This document shows, piece after piece, positions 33,811 to 44,216 of a stretch of DNA of 64,000 nt (the stretch's first letter is position 1; each line of letters opens with the position of its first letter). A program made the position numbers and the translations under genes. The notes beneath the pieces were generated by a model, which was not told the DNA's origin, did not search any database, and was given only the letters and a program-made list of their open reading frames with translations. Origin of the DNA: Sphingomonas profundi (GTDB lineage Bacteria; Pseudomonadota; Alphaproteobacteria; Sphingomonadales; Sphingomonadaceae); the NCBI RefSeq assembly GCF_009739515.1, contig NZ_CP046535.1:2480001-2544000 (forward strand), in the 5' to 3' direction.

Positions 33811-34503
33811 TCAGCCGAAGCGCAGCCGCGCCCAGATCGGCAGGTGATCGGATGCGGTCCGCGCGTGCAGCGATCGGTGCACGCCGGTCTCCGCCACCGT
33901 CAGCCCCTCGCCCACCACGATCCGGTCCAGCCGGGCGATCGGCTGGCGCGCGTGGAAGCTCGGCCCGGTCTCGGCGAAGCGGTAATGCTGGCCGAAGTCG
34001 CTGAGGCAGCCGCCGTGGCGGCGCCACTCGTTCATGTCGCCCATCATCACCGTGGGCAGCGCGCGCGGCTGCTGCTGGATGTGCGCCATCACCGCATGCG
34101 CCTGCCGCCGCCGCCACAGGCCCGAGAGATCGAGGTGCATGCCGACGACGCGTATCTCCCGCCCGCCTAGCCGGATGTCGGCCAGCACCGCGCCGCGCGG
34201 CTCCAGCGCCGGCAGAGTCAGCGGCGCGTGATGCAGGATCGTCGCGGCCTTGCGCACCAGCAGCGCGTTGCCGTGCCAGCCGAGGCTGCCGGGCCGGATG
34301 TCGAACGGCACCGGCATATAGTCGCTATGCTCGGCGATCATGTGCAGCGGCAGGGCGCTCTGCCGCGCGCCGAAGCGACGGTCCGCCTCCTGCAGCGCGA
34401 TGATGTCGGCATCCACCTCGCGCAGCACGTCCAGGATGCGATCGGGGCGGCGGCGGCGATCGGAGCCGATCGCCTTGCGGATATTGTAGCTCGCGACGAT
34501 CAT
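33811..34503 (-). CDS. Endonuclease/exonuclease/phosphatase (EEP) family hydrolase
   Basis: A 230-residue metal-dependent phosphohydrolase. Motifs in order: ASYNIRKAIG (metal-binding Asn), ALQEADRRFG (catalytic Glu), GMHLDLSG, MMGDMNEWRR (Asp and Asn), and ASDHLPIWARL (catalytic Asp-His). EEP members include DNases, phosphodiesterases and sphingomyelinases; no signal peptide is visible, so it is probably cytosolic. Divergent from the PAP2 phosphatase gene, with 116 nt between starts; both may act on phosphoesters. Confidence 0.88.
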   Translation of the reverse strand: MIVASYNIRKAIGSDRRRRPDRILDVLREVDADIIALQEADRRFGARQSALPLHMIAEHSDYMPVPFDIRPGSLGWHGNALLVRKAATILHHAPLTLPALEPRGAVLADIRLGGREIRVVGMHLDLSGLWRRRQAHAVMAHIQQQPRALPTVMMGDMNEWRRHGGCLSDFGQHYRFAETGPSFHARQPIARLDRIVVGEGLTVAETGVHRSLHARTASDHLPIWARLRFG

Positions 34504-34619
34504 GCACTGTCCCTTGGCCGAGCGCATAGAACCGCTTGCCCATCGACTTGTTTCAGGCGGTGTTTCGGCGGCGTGCCGATCGCCGGCAACTTCCGCGCCG
34601 CGCCGGCGGTTGTGCCGCC

Positions 34620-35219
34620 ATGCAGGAGATTCCAGACGCACCGGCCGACGCGAGCGGGATCGAGAAGGCCGACGTCGCCGTCGCCCAGGCGGTGGCGCCG
34701 GCCCGCGGAACCTGGCCCGTGCGGCTGCTCGGCGGGCTGAGCGAACTGTCCGATCAGCCGCCGCTGATCGCGCTTTCCGCCGGCACCTTCGCCCTCGGCA
34801 TCGTGCGCGGCGACCGCCGGCTGGCCGAGACGGGCGGACGCATGCTGGCGGCGCACCTGCTGGCCACGGCGATCAAGTCCGCGATCAAGCAGCGCATCGT
34901 CCGCACGCGGCCCAAGGTGGTGGCGGAGGGGGCGGACTACCGGATGCATGGCGGCGAGGAGAATGCGCATCCGGTCAACAGCTTCCCCTCCGGCCACACG
35001 GCCGGTGCGGTGGCGGTGGCGGCGGCCGTGGCGCGCGGCCACCCCGATCGCCGCCCCGCCGCCTACGGACTGGCGGGTGCCGCCGCGCTGATGCAGATCC
35101 CGCGCTGCGCCCATTATCCAAGCGACGTCGGCGCCGGCCTGGCGATCGGCATCGCTGCCGAAGCGATGGTCTACGGCACGGAGAAGCTGGTCACGGCGGC
35201 GCTGCAGCGGCGCGGCTGA
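34620..35219 (+). CDS. PAP2 superfamily membrane phosphatase
   Basis: A 199-residue lipid-phosphatase-like protein. The three PAP2 motifs are present: KQRIVRTRP (K-x6-RP), FPSGHT (PSGH) and RCAHYPSDVGAG (R-x5-H-x3-D with an altered spacing). Hydrophobic helices flank them. Family members dephosphorylate phosphatidate, PGP or undecaprenyl pyrophosphate in the inner membrane; the substrate is not determined. ATG 34620 is chosen since the extension to 34536 overlaps the divergent start region. Confidence 0.85.
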   Translation: MQEIPDAPADASGIEKADVAVAQAVAPARGTWPVRLLGGLSELSDQPPLIALSAGTFALGIVRGDRRLAETGGRMLAAHLLATAIKSAIKQRIVRTRPKVVAEGADYRMHGGEENAHPVNSFPSGHTAGAVAVAAAVARGHPDRRPAAYGLAGAAALMQIPRCAHYPSDVGAGLAIGIAAEAMVYGTEKLVTAALQRRG

Positions 35220-35258
35220 TCCGCCGCACGATGCGCCGCGGCGGCGATCGCCGCCCTA

Positions 35259-35305
35259 CCCCTCCACCACGCTGCGCGCGGTTCCCCTCCCCGTTCCGTC
35301 GAGAG
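35259..35305 (-). repeat. Dispersed palindromic repeat, copy 2
   Basis: Read on the minus strand it follows the family pattern: GGAACGGGGAGGGG, then ACCGCGCGCAGCGTGGT and GGAGGGG. It fills the short convergent gap between the PAP2 gene and gcvPB. Confidence 0.75.
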
Positions 35306-35306
35306 G

Positions 35307-36881
35307 CTACTCGGCCGCTTCCGCCTGCGGCGCGGGATCGCGCCACACCAGCACCGGCTTGCGCGCCGCCGCCGTCTCGTCCAGCCGCCTGCGGGGCGCG
35401 TGGATGGGGGCGGCCTTCAGCGCCGGATCGCCGGCCTGCGCGCGCTTGGCCACCGATCGCAGCGCGCCGATGAACTGGTCGAGCGCGGCCTTGCTCTCGG
35501 TCTCGGTCGGCTCCACCAGCATCGCGCCGTGGACGACGAGCGGGAAATACATCGTCATCGGGTGGAAGCCCTCGTCGATCAGCCCCTTGGCGATGTCCAG
35601 GGTGGTGAAGCCGTCGGCGAGATTGTCGTCACTGAACAGCGCCTCGTGCATGCACGGACCGCTCGGGCCGAACGGCGCGTCCAGCACATCCTCCAGCGAG
35701 CGGAGCAGATAATTGGCGTTCAGCACCGCATCCTCGCACACCTGGCGCAGTCCGTCCGCCCCGTGGCTCAGCATGTAGGCGGCGGCGCGCACGAACATGC
35801 CCATCTGGCCGTGGAACGCCACCATCCGGCCGAAGCTGGCGGCATGATGCTCGCCGGCCGTCTCCTCCTCCACCAGCCGGTAACGGTCGCCGTCCTTCTC
35901 GATGAAGGGCAGCGGCGCATAGGGCGCCAGCGCCTCGGAGAGCACGACCGGGCCGGAGCCGGGGCCGCCGCCGCCATGCGGGGTCGAGAAGGTCTTATGC
36001 AGGTTGATGTGCATCGCATCGATGCCGAGGTCGCCCGGCCGCACCCGGCCGACGATGGCGTTGAAATTGGCGCCGTCGCAGTAGACGAGGCCGCCCGCCG
36101 CATGCACCGCCGCCGAGATCGCGACCATCTCGCGCTCGAACAGGCCGCAGGTGTTCGGGTTGGTGATCATCACCCCCGCCACGTCAGGCCCCAGCCGCGC
36201 CTTCAGCGCCGCCAGATCGACGCGGCCCTCCGTTGTGGCGGGGATGTTCTCCACCGCGTACCCGCAGAAGGCGGCGGTCGCCGGATTGGTGCCGTGCGCG
36301 CTCTCCGGCACCAGGATCACCTTGCGCGCATCGCCGCGCACCTCCAGCGCCGATCGGATCGCCAGCAGGCCGCACAATTCGCCGTGCGCGCCCGCCTTCG
36401 GGCTCATCGCCACCGCCGCCATGCCGGTCAGCTTCACCAGCCACTCGCCCACCAGATCGATCAGCGCCAGCCCGCCCTGCACCGTCTCCACCGGCTGGAG
36501 CGGGTGGATGTCGGCGAAGCCGGGCAGCCGCGCCATCTTCTCGTTCAAACGCGGATTATGCTTCATCGTGCAGCTGCCGAGCGGGAACAGGCCCAGGTCG
36601 ATCGCGTAATTCTGCCGGCTGAGGCGGGTATAATGGCGCACCACCTCCGGCTCGGAGAGGCCGGGCAGGCCGATCGGACGGTTCCGCTCCAGCCCGCCGA
36701 GCCGGCTCGCCACCTCCGGCGGCGCCGGCAGGTCCACGCCGGTGCGATCGGCATCGCCGATCTCGAAGATCAGCGCCTCCTCCAGCATCAGAGCCCGGTT
36801 GCCGGTGAAGGTGCCGCCGGTGGCGCCTGCGGCGTCCGCGCCGCCCATCTCAGGCTTCCAGCCGCTCGCGTTCATGCTCAT
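35307..36881 (-). CDS. gcvPB: Glycine dehydrogenase (decarboxylating) subunit 2
   Basis: The C-terminal half of a split P-protein, carrying the PLP lysine ([18 protein letters not shown]). With GcvPA it decarboxylates glycine and passes the aminomethyl group to lipoyl-GcvH. The 524-residue length is typical. Other stretches: [43 protein letters not shown] and [10 protein letters not shown]. Its ATG overlaps the gcvPA stop (ATGA), fixing the start at 36881. Last gene of the gcv operon. Confidence 0.97.
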   Translation of the reverse strand: MSMNASGWKPEMGGADAAGATGGTFTGNRALMLEEALIFEIGDADRTGVDLPAPPEVASRLGGLERNRPIGLPGLSEPEVVRHYTRLSRQNYAIDLGLFPLGSCTMKHNPRLNEKMARLPGFADIHPLQPVETVQGGLALIDLVGEWLVKLTGMAAVAMSPKAGAHGELCGLLAIRSALEVRGDARKVILVPESAHGTNPATAAFCGYAVENIPATTEGRVDLAALKARLGPDVAGVMITNPNTCGLFEREMVAISAAVHAAGGLVYCDGANFNAIVGRVRPGDLGIDAMHINLHKTFSTPHGGGGPGSGPVVLSEALAPYAPLPFIEKDGDRYRLVEEETAGEHHAASFGRMVAFHGQMGMFVRAAAYMLSHGADGLRQVCEDAVLNANYLLRSLEDVLDAPFGPSGPCMHEALFSDDNLADGFTTLDIAKGLIDEGFHPMTMYFPLVVHGAMLVEPTETESKAALDQFIGALRSVAKRAQAGDPALKAAPIHAPRRRLDETAAARKPVLVWRDPAPQAEAAE

Positions 36882-38245
36882 GCCAGTGCCTCCGTCAGGG
36901 CCGCCGCCAATGCCTCGACATCCTCGTCGGCCACCGTCTCGGTCACGGCGACGACGAGGCCGTTCGCCAGGTCCGCCGCCCCCGGATAGAGCCGGCCGAG
37001 CGAGACGCCGCCGAGCACGCCGCGCTCCGCCATCGCCCGCACCACCGGCCGCGCCTCTTTGGGCAGGCGCAGGGTGAACTCGTTGAAGAAGGCGCCGTTG
37101 ACGAGGGTGACGCCCGGCACGCCGGCCAGCCGCTCCGCCGCCCGCACCGCCATGGCGTGGTTCAGCGCCGCCAGATCGCGCAGGCCGCGCTCCCCCAGCA
37201 GGCTCATGTGGATGGTGAAGGCCAGCGCGCACAGGCCCGAATTGGTGCAGATGTTCGATGTCGCCTTCTCGCGGCGGATATGCTGCTCGCGGGTGGAGAG
37301 GGTGAGCACGAAGCCGCGCTGGCCGGCCGCATCCACCGTCTCGCCGCACAGCCGGCCGGGCATCTGGCGGACATATTTGTCGCGCGTGGCGAACAGGCCG
37401 ACATAGGGGCCGCCGAACTGGAGGCCGACGCCCAGCGCCTGCCCCTCGCCCACCACGATGTCAGCCCCCATCTCGCCGGGGCTGCGGATCGCGCCGAGCG
37501 ACACCGGCTCCGTCACCACCGCGATCAGCAGCGCGCCCTTCTCGTGGCAGCGCGCGGCAAGCTCCGACAGATCGGCGACATGGCCGAGGATGTTCGGATT
37601 CTGCACGACCACGCAGTTGGTTTCGCCGTCTATCGCCGCGATCAGCGTGGCGAGATCGTCGCCCGGGGCGCCCTCCGCCAGATCGGGGGTGGCGGTGACG
37701 AGCGTGTCGCCGGTGAACCGCGCCATCGTCTCGCACACCGAGACATAGTGCGGGTGCAGCCCGGCCGAGAGCAGCGCCTTGGCGCGGCGGGTGATGCGGC
37801 GGCTCATCACGATCGCCTCCCAGCAGGCGGTCGATCCGTCATACATCGATGCGTTGGCGACATCGCAGCCGAAGAGGCGGGCGACCTGCGTCTGGAACTC
37901 GAACAGCGCCTGCAACGTCCCCTGCGCGATCTCCGGCTGGTAGGGCGTGTAGGCGGTGAGGAACTCGCCGCGCTGGATCAGGTGATCCACGCTGGCCGGC
38001 ACATGATGGCGGTAGGCGCCGCAGCCGAGGAAGAAGGGCGCATCGCCGGCCGAGAGGTTGCGGCTGGCGAGACCGCGCAGCTGCCGCTCGACCGACAGCT
38101 CGGAGGCGTGGAGCGGCAGCCCCGCGATCGGGCCGGAGAGGCGGGCGGCGGCGGGCACGTCGACGAACAGATCGTCGATCGAGCGCGCGCCGATCACCGA
38201 CAGCATCTCGGCGCGATCGGCATCGGTGAGGGGGAGGTAGCGCAT
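36878..38245 (-). CDS. gcvPA: Glycine dehydrogenase (decarboxylating) subunit 1
   Basis: The N-terminal half of the split P-protein, 455 residues. [19 protein letters not shown] opens the family, then [51 protein letters not shown] and [18 protein letters not shown]. It lacks the PLP lysine, which is in GcvPB. Start and upstream stop overlap as TGATG with the methyltransferase gene, so the five genes are one translationally coupled unit. Confidence 0.97.
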   Translation of the reverse strand: MRYLPLTDADRAEMLSVIGARSIDDLFVDVPAAARLSGPIAGLPLHASELSVERQLRGLASRNLSAGDAPFFLGCGAYRHHVPASVDHLIQRGEFLTAYTPYQPEIAQGTLQALFEFQTQVARLFGCDVANASMYDGSTACWEAIVMSRRITRRAKALLSAGLHPHYVSVCETMARFTGDTLVTATPDLAEGAPGDDLATLIAAIDGETNCVVVQNPNILGHVADLSELAARCHEKGALLIAVVTEPVSLGAIRSPGEMGADIVVGEGQALGVGLQFGGPYVGLFATRDKYVRQMPGRLCGETVDAAGQRGFVLTLSTREQHIRREKATSNICTNSGLCALAFTIHMSLLGERGLRDLAALNHAMAVRAAERLAGVPGVTLVNGAFFNEFTLRLPKEARPVVRAMAERGVLGGVSLGRLYPGAADLANGLVVAVTETVADEDVEALAAALTEALA

Positions 38246-39012
38246 CAGGCGGGTTTCCTCATCGAGAAGCGGAGGCGGACATAGTCGGCAATCCATGTGC
38301 CGTCCGGTTGGCGGAAAGCGGGGGCGAGGCGATCCTCCACCGCCTGCGCCACGGCCGCCTGATCGGCATCGGGCACCTGCGCCGCATCCATGAAGCCGGC
38401 GCGGAAGGTGCGCAGCCAGCCGGTCACGCCGGTGGGCAGCGGCGTGGGGCGCGGGATCAGCCGGGCATCGATGCCGACGAAGCCGGCGGCGGCATATACC
38501 GCCGCGAACGCCTCCGGCGTGGGATACCATTGCGGGTCGGCGGTCGGCACCGGATAGCCGCGCGCCGCCAACTCGTCGCGCAGGGCCGCGCGCAGGGTGG
38601 CGATGTTGCCGTGGCCGCCCATCTCGCCGACGAAGCGCCCGCTTGGCCTCAACGCGCGGAACACGCCGGCCGCAACGGCCGCCGCATCCAGCATCCAGTG
38701 GAGCGCGGCGTTCGAGAAGACGGCGTCGAACTCCGAGTCGAAGGCCAGCCGCTCGCCATCCATCCGCCGCGCGTCCAGCCCGGCGGCGCGCGCGGCGGCC
38801 AGCAGCGTGTCGGACGCATCGACGCCGACCACCTCCGCGCCCGCCGCCACGATGCGCCGCGTCAGCACGCCGTCGCCGCAGCCGAGATCGAGGATGCGCT
38901 CGCCGGCGCGCGGGCCGAGCAGATCGACCACCGGCGCGCCGAGCGCGGGCACGAAGGCGGCGCTCTCGGCATAGTCGGCGGCGACCCAGCGGGAGGCGGG
39001 GTTGGCGGTCAT
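38245..39012 (-). CDS. Class I SAM-dependent methyltransferase inside the gcv operon
   Basis: A 255-residue methyltransferase resembling trans-aconitate/UbiE-type enzymes. SAM site: [15 protein letters not shown] near residue 40, [15 protein letters not shown] next, and [17 protein letters not shown] near 105. The substrate is unknown. It lies between gcvH and gcvPA on the same strand, 46 nt after gcvH and overlapping gcvPA by one base, so it must be co-transcribed under the glycine riboswitch. Its usual role in glycine catabolism, if any, is not described in what I know. Confidence 0.88.
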   Translation of the reverse strand: MTANPASRWVAADYAESAAFVPALGAPVVDLLGPRAGERILDLGCGDGVLTRRIVAAGAEVVGVDASDTLLAAARAAGLDARRMDGERLAFDSEFDAVFSNAALHWMLDAAAVAAGVFRALRPSGRFVGEMGGHGNIATLRAALRDELAARGYPVPTADPQWYPTPEAFAAVYAAAGFVGIDARLIPRPTPLPTGVTGWLRTFRAGFMDAAQVPDADQAAVAQAVEDRLAPAFRQPDGTWIADYVRLRFSMRKPA

Positions 39013-39058
39013 GCCCTCGGCCTGTCGTCCGGCGACGGGGAGGTGGCGCGCGCGATGC

Positions 39059-39430
39059 TCACAGCCCCGCCACGAACGCCTTGTAGGCCGCCTCGTCGAG
39101 CAGGCCGTCGAGCTCGGCGGGATCGGCCAGGGTCAGCCGGAAGAACCAGCCCTCGCCCTCGGGCGCGGTGTTCACCAGCGAGGGGTCGGCCTCCAGCGCG
39201 CCGTTCGCCTCGGCGACGGTGCCGGAGACGGGCGCGTAGACGTCGGACGCGGCCTTCACCGATTCGACGACGGCCGCCTCCTTCCCCTTCTCCACCGCGG
39301 TGCCGGCGGGCGGCACCTCGACGAACACGATGTCGCCGAGCTGGGCCTGCGCGTAATCGGTGATGCCGACGGTGGCGACGCCGTCCTCCACCGAGATCCA
39401 TTCATGCTCGCGGGTGAAATACAGGGTCAT
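39059..39430 (-). CDS. gcvH: Glycine cleavage system H protein
   Basis: The lipoyl carrier of the glycine cleavage system, 123 residues. [25 protein letters not shown] starts the fold (read as parts), and the lipoylated lysine sits in [15 protein letters not shown] near residue 60. The start overlaps the gcvT stop (ATGA). Confidence 0.98.
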   Translation of the reverse strand: MTLYFTREHEWISVEDGVATVGITDYAQAQLGDIVFVEVPPAGTAVEKGKEAAVVESVKAASDVYAPVSGTVAEANGALEADPSLVNTAPEGEGWFFRLTLADPAELDGLLDEAAYKAFVAGL

Positions 39431-40569
39431 GCGGGCGCTCCCTTGCGGACGTAATTGTGGGGGACGAACGGCATCGGCGAGACCGTGGCGGCGAACAGCC
39501 TGCCGCGCTGCATCACGGTGACGGCGCCGTCGGGCACGGCGACGGCCAGCGGCACGTAGGCCATCGCGATCGGCCGCTGCAGGCTGGGGCTGAACCCGCC
39601 GGAGGTGACGCGGCCCACCTCGCTGCCTTCCGCATCCACCACCATCGCGCCCTCGCGCACCGGCTGGCGCCCGTCCACGATCAGGCCGACGCGCTTCAGG
39701 AGCGGCCCGTCCGCAATTTCGGCCATGATGCGGGCGTGGCCGGGGAAGCCGCCCTGCTCGCGCCGCCGGCGGGAGAGGGCGAAGCCGAGATCGGCCGAGA
39801 CCGGCGTCGTCGCGTCGTCCAGATCGTGGCCGTAGAGCGGCAGCCCCGCCTCCAGCCGCAGCGAATCGCGCGCGCCGAGGCCGATCGGCTTCACCTCCGG
39901 CTGCGCCGCCAGCAGCGCGGCGACCTGTTCGGCCGCCTCGGCCGGGATGGATATCTCGAACCCGTCCTCGCCGGTATAGCCGGATCGGCTGATCCAGGCG
40001 GGCACGCCGTCGATCGCGAAGGCGCCGGCCGTCATGAACGTCAGCGATGCCACGCCCGGCACCAGGCGGGCGAGCGCATCGACCGCCTTCGGCCCCTGCA
40101 ATGCCAGCAGCGCCTGCTCGTCCATGTGGTTCAGGGTCACATCCTCGGGCAGATGCTCGTGGATGTGGGCGATGTCGTCGGCCTTGGTGGCGCCGTTGAC
40201 GACGACGTAGAAGCCGTCGCTCCGCCGCGTGACCATCAGGTCGTCCAGGATGCCGCCGGTCTCCGCCAGCAGCAGCGAGTAGCGCATCCGCCCCTCGCGC
40301 AGCCCGGCGATGTCGCCGGGCAGCAGCGACTCGAGCGCGTCCGCCGCCTGCCCGCCGGAGACGAGCAGCTGCCCCATGTGGCTGACGTCGAACAGGCCGG
40401 CGCTGGCCCGCGTCCACAGATGCTCGGCCAGGATGCCCATGCCCTCATACTGGATCGGCATCAGATAGCCGGCGAACGGCACCATCCGTGCGCCGGCGGC
40501 GCGGTGCCAGGCGTCCAGCGGCAGGGTCTGCGGCTCGGCCTCTGCCTCGCTGTCGGTGGGATCGCTCAA
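39427..40569 (-). CDS. gcvT: Glycine cleavage system aminomethyltransferase (T protein)
   Basis: Releases ammonia and transfers the methylene group to tetrahydrofolate. The 380-residue length is normal. [47 protein letters not shown] and [18 protein letters not shown] mark the family; the folate-contact aspartate is in FDVSHMG and the arginine in ARDSLR. First gene of the operon, directly behind the glycine riboswitch. Confidence 0.97.
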   Translation of the reverse strand: MSDPTDSEAEAEPQTLPLDAWHRAAGARMVPFAGYLMPIQYEGMGILAEHLWTRASAGLFDVSHMGQLLVSGGQAADALESLLPGDIAGLREGRMRYSLLLAETGGILDDLMVTRRSDGFYVVVNGATKADDIAHIHEHLPEDVTLNHMDEQALLALQGPKAVDALARLVPGVASLTFMTAGAFAIDGVPAWISRSGYTGEDGFEISIPAEAAEQVAALLAAQPEVKPIGLGARDSLRLEAGLPLYGHDLDDATTPVSADLGFALSRRRREQGGFPGHARIMAEIADGPLLKRVGLIVDGRQPVREGAMVVDAEGSEVGRVTSGGFSPSLQRPIAMAYVPLAVAVPDGAVTVMQRGRLFAATVSPMPFVPHNYVRKGAPA

Positions 40570-40636
40570 GCTCGCCTCCGTGATCGGGTGTCGCGGCGGC
40601 GCGGGGATGGTGGGCCATCCCGTCGTCCGCCGCCCC

Positions 40637-40833
40637 CTCTGTCACGGAAACCTGAGAGCTTTGACCGGCTTCGCACGGAAGCGCGGCTTACCCCTTCGGT
40701 GGCCCCCGCCTTGACAGGTGCGCTTTCCAGAGTGTCGTTGCCCCGCGCGGTCCGTTGTGCCTGAGAGATTCCGGGGCGGTTGCTCCTTCGGCGGCCCGGG
40801 CCTGCAAGGCCCGATGCACTCTCCCGCGCGAGC
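40637..40833 (-). ncRNA. Tandem glycine riboswitch
   Basis: In the minus-strand leader of gcvT two aptamers follow each other. The first spans about 40740-40833 and has GCGGGAGAG, GCCGCCGAAGGAGCAA and CCCCGGAATCTCTCAGGCA. The second spans about 40637-40740 and has CTCTGGAAAG, GGCCACCGAAGGGGTAA and AGCTCTCAGG. These are the conserved glycine-aptamer blocks in the usual double arrangement. It should raise gcv expression when glycine is abundant. Boundaries are approximate. Confidence 0.94.
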
Positions 40834-40906
40834 CTCCGCCGGTTGCCCGGCGGCGACCTTTCGGGGATTGGCCTGCCCGACCGGCCGAGTCAATCGGGCA
40901 TGCGCG

Positions 40907-41572
40907 CTACCGGGTGGCGTTATAGGCCAGCTGGTCGTTGGTCAGCTGGAAGCCGACGAGGAACTCGAAGCTGGCCTTGGCCACGGCGGCGCGGATGGCG
41001 GGATCGGCCATCGGATCGATCGATGCGTCGGCGTCGGTCGGCTTGCGCTTGCGGGTGATCTGCTTCTCCACCTCCGGCGGCAGGCTGGCGGCGGCGCGGG
41101 CGATGCCGGTAGTGGCCGTCGCCGTCACCGATGCGCGCGCCTGGCCGTCGTCGAAATGCACAGCCACGCGGCCCACCTGCTTTGAAACGACGATCGATCC
41201 GCTGCGGATCACGGTGGCGAAATAGGGGATCGTCACGTCGCGGGCGCCGGCCGTGCTGGTCCGCCGGGCCTGCACCTCGAACGTCGCCTGCGTGGCGATC
41301 TGATCGCCCGTCACCACGTCGCTGTTGCAGTTGCCGCGCAGGTTGGTGAGGGTGGCGACCACGTCGATCGCCCGCGCCTCGCGGCTGGCCGGCGGATCGA
41401 ACAGCGTGATGTCGCCGGTATAGGCGGGCACCGCCACGGCCGGGCAGGCGGAGCGCGTGATGCGCACGCCGCCGGTCTCGTCGAACTGGTTGTCCTTCGC
41501 GCAGGCGCCCAAGGCGAGCAGGCCGAGGCCCGGCAGCGCGAGGCGGAGAGCTTTGATCGTGATACGCGCCAC
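40907..41572 (-). CDS. Predicted lipoprotein, unknown function
   Basis: A 221-residue exported protein. The N-terminus has a basic stretch and hydrophobic core ending LALGACAKD, a lipobox with acylated cysteine near residue 24; Ala-Lys after the cysteine suits outer-membrane sorting. The mature part is beta-rich (ITLFDPPASREARAIDVVATL, then DVTIPYFATVIRSGSIVVSK) with a C-terminal helix (ASFEFLVGFQLTNDQLAYN). No named family was recognised. The GTG start is set by the signal; longer in-frame starts run antisense into ispH. It is divergent from ispH and lies upstream of the riboswitch. Confidence 0.78.
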   Translation of the reverse strand: MARITIKALRLALPGLGLLALGACAKDNQFDETGGVRITRSACPAVAVPAYTGDITLFDPPASREARAIDVVATLTNLRGNCNSDVVTGDQIATQATFEVQARRTSTAGARDVTIPYFATVIRSGSIVVSKQVGRVAVHFDDGQARASVTATATTGIARAAASLPPEVEKQITRKRKPTDADASIDPMADPAIRAAVAKASFEFLVGFQLTNDQLAYNATR

Positions 41573-41677
41573 AGATGAATCCCGAGCAGGAGCGGGCGCG
41601 GACGTGCGCCGGACAGGGTGGCTGCGGATCATAGGAACCGCCTTCCGCGCAGGCAAGCAATCGCGTAGGGCCGGGGC

Positions 41678-42682
41678 ATGAGCGAGTGCGTGCCCCCTCC
41701 GTCTGATACCCGGCCGCCCGATGCCCGGCCGCCCGATTTCCGGCCGTCGCTGGATCTGCTGATCGCCGCGCCGCGCGGCTTCTGCGCCGGCGTTGACCGC
41801 GCGATCCGCATCGTGGAGCTGTCGATCGAGAAATATGGCGTGCCGGTCTACGTGCGGCACGAGATCGTTCACAACCGCTATGTCGTCGATGCGCTGCGCG
41901 CCAAGGGCGCGATCTTCGTGGAGGAGCTGGACGAGGTGCCGGACGGCGCGCCCGTGGTGTTCTCGGCCCATGGCGTGCCCAAGGCCGTGCCCCACGAGGC
42001 GGCCGAGCGCGGGCTGGACTGGGTGGACGCCACCTGCCCGCTCGTCTCCAAGGTGCATCGCCAGGCGGAACGGCTGGTGGAGGCCGGGCGGCACATCCTG
42101 TTCGTCGGCCATCACGGCCATCCCGAGGTGATCGGCACGTTCGGTCAGGTGCCGGACGGCCGCATGACCCTGATCGAGACGGCGGCCGATGCCGAGGCGC
42201 TGGCGCCGGCCGATCCCGCCAACCTCGCTTTCCTCACCCAGACGACGCTCTCGGTGGACGACACGGCCGAGATCATCGCCATCCTGCGCCGCCGCTTCCC
42301 CGCCATCCAGGCGCCGCGCGGCGAGGATATCTGCTACGCCACCTCCAACCGGCAGGCGGCGGTGAAGGCCATCGCCGACGAATGCGATGCGATGCTGGTG
42401 ATCGGCGCGCCCAATTCGTCCAACTCGCTGCGGCTGGTGGAGGTGGCGGAACGCCACGGCGTGAAGGCCCGGCTGATCCAGCGCGCGGCCGAGGTGGATT
42501 TCGCCTGGCTGGCCGGCGTCCGCACGCTCGGCATCACGGCCGGCGCGTCGGCGCCCGAGATACTGGTGCGCGAGCTCGTCGAGCTGCTCGCCACCCGCTT
42601 CGCTGTGACCGAGCGGGAGACCGAGGCGGTGCGCGAGCAGATGGTGTTCAAGCTGCCTCGCAGCCTAGACGCCGCCGCCTGA
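41678..42682 (+). CDS. ispH: 4-hydroxy-3-methylbut-2-enyl diphosphate reductase
   Basis: The last step of the MEP isoprenoid pathway, a 4Fe-4S enzyme making IPP and DMAPP. The 334-residue product has a Pro-rich ~25-residue N-terminal extension. The three cluster cysteines are in [22 protein letters not shown] and [10 protein letters not shown]. Other conserved residues: [20 protein letters not shown] glutamate segment in TLSVDDT. First gene of ispH-thrB-rnhA, an order shared by many alphaproteobacteria. Confidence 0.97.
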   Translation: MSECVPPPSDTRPPDARPPDFRPSLDLLIAAPRGFCAGVDRAIRIVELSIEKYGVPVYVRHEIVHNRYVVDALRAKGAIFVEELDEVPDGAPVVFSAHGVPKAVPHEAAERGLDWVDATCPLVSKVHRQAERLVEAGRHILFVGHHGHPEVIGTFGQVPDGRMTLIETAADAEALAPADPANLAFLTQTTLSVDDTAEIIAILRRRFPAIQAPRGEDICYATSNRQAAVKAIADECDAMLVIGAPNSSNSLRLVEVAERHGVKARLIQRAAEVDFAWLAGVRTLGITAGASAPEILVRELVELLATRFAVTERETEAVREQMVFKLPRSLDAAA

Positions 42683-42695
42683 GCGGACGCGCGGC

Positions 42696-43652
42696 ATGGC
42701 GGTCTACACGCACGTCTCCGCCGAGGAGCTGGACGCGCTGCTGTCGCGGTACGACGTCGGCCGGCTCGATTCGCTAAAGGGCATCGCGGAGGGCGTCGAG
42801 AACAGCAACTACATGGTCGATACCGATCGCGGCCGCTTCATCCTGACGCTGTACGAGAAGCGCGTCGACGCCGGCGACCTGCCCTTCTTCCTCACGCTGC
42901 TCGATCATCTCGCCGATCGCGGGCTGCCGGTGCCGCGCGCGATCCGCGATCGCGCGGGCGTGCAGGTGCAGCAGCTGGCCGGGCGGCCCGCCTGCCTGAT
43001 CGAGTTCCTTCACGGCGTCTCCGTCAGTCACCCGACCCCGGCCCAGGCGCGCGCGACCGGCGTGGCGATGGGGCGGATGCACGCGGCGCTCGGCGATTTC
43101 ACGGGCGCGCGGCCGAACGCTCTCGGCGTGGATGCGTGGCAGCCGCTGCTCGATCGCTGCGGCGACCGGCTGGATTCGATCGATCCCGGGTTGCGGGCGG
43201 ACCTGGCGACCGGCATCGCCGGCGTGGTCCCGTCCTGGCCGGCGGACGGCCCGGCGACGGTGATCCACGCCGATCTGTTTCCGGACAATGTGCTGATGCT
43301 CGGCGATCGGGTGGGCGGGCTGATCGACTTCTACTTCGCCTGCACCGATCTCCGGCTCTACGATCTCGCGATCGCGCATACGGCCTGGTCGTTCGACGCC
43401 ACCGGCGCGCGGCATGACGAGGCGGTCGGCCGCGCGCTGCTGGACGGCTATGACGAGAGCTTCGGCCTGTCGGCACGGGATCGCGCGCAGCTGCCGGTGC
43501 TGGCGATGGGCGCCTGCATCCGCTTCGCCCTCACCCGCGCGTGGGACTGGCTGAACACGCCGGCGGACGCGCTGGTGACGCGCAAGGATCCACTCGCCTA
43601 TACGCGCCGACTCTCATTCTACCGGCAGGCGGGGACGGACATCTTCCTATGA
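42696..43652 (+). CDS. thrB: Homoserine kinase (ThrB type II)
   Basis: Phosphorylates homoserine in threonine synthesis. This is the aminoglycoside-phosphotransferase-fold ThrB of alphaproteobacteria and pseudomonads, not the GHMP type: [43 protein letters not shown] and the catalytic [13 protein letters not shown], with GLIDFYFAC as the metal-binding segment. Length is 318. Its stop overlaps rnhA (ATGA). Confidence 0.95.
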   Translation: MAVYTHVSAEELDALLSRYDVGRLDSLKGIAEGVENSNYMVDTDRGRFILTLYEKRVDAGDLPFFLTLLDHLADRGLPVPRAIRDRAGVQVQQLAGRPACLIEFLHGVSVSHPTPAQARATGVAMGRMHAALGDFTGARPNALGVDAWQPLLDRCGDRLDSIDPGLRADLATGIAGVVPSWPADGPATVIHADLFPDNVLMLGDRVGGLIDFYFACTDLRLYDLAIAHTAWSFDATGARHDEAVGRALLDGYDESFGLSARDRAQLPVLAMGACIRFALTRAWDWLNTPADALVTRKDPLAYTRRLSFYRQAGTDIFL

Positions 43653-44131
43653 GCGACACCACCGATCTCCAGCATGTCGTGATCGCCACGGACGGCGCCT
43701 GCAAGGGCAATCCCGGCCCGGGCGGCTGGGGCGCCGTCATCCGTTCCGGCGCGCACGAGAAGGAGCTCTCCGGCGGCGAGAACCCGACGACCAACAACCG
43801 CATGGAGCTGCTGGCGGCGATCCGCGCGCTACAGGCGCTGAAGCGGCCCTGCCGCGTGACCCTGATGACCGACAGCCGCTACGTGATGGACGGGCTGACC
43901 AAGTGGATCAAGGGCTGGCAGAAGAATGGCTGGAAGACGGCGGCGAAGCAGCCGGTGAAGAATGCCGACCTGTGGCAGGAGCTGCTCGACGCCTGCGCCC
44001 CGCACCGTATCGCGTGGGAGTGGGTGAAGGGCCATGCCGGCCACCCGGAGAATGAGCGCGCCGACAGGCTGGCGAGCGACGCGGCGGTTGCGGCCGGCCG
44101 CGCGCCCAGGCTGGCGGCGACGGTAAGCTGA
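43649..44131 (+). CDS. rnhA: Ribonuclease HI
   Basis: Degrades RNA in RNA-DNA hybrids. The 160-residue length is typical. Catalytic residues visible: Asp in [12 protein letters not shown], Glu in NNRMELLAA, Asp in [11 protein letters not shown], and His/Asp in [18 protein letters not shown] (as parts). The [13 protein letters not shown] basic protrusion binds substrate. ATG 43649 is fixed by the overlap with thrB. Confidence 0.98.
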   Translation: MSDTTDLQHVVIATDGACKGNPGPGGWGAVIRSGAHEKELSGGENPTTNNRMELLAAIRALQALKRPCRVTLMTDSRYVMDGLTKWIKGWQKNGWKTAAKQPVKNADLWQELLDACAPHRIAWEWVKGHAGHPENERADRLASDAAVAAGRAPRLAATVS

Positions 44132-44216
44132 GCGTCCAGGCTGGATCGACATCGAGCGGATGAAGCCGGTTTGACCTGGCCTTATGCACACCGCGAACGC
44201 TGGATGCCGATCCGGC

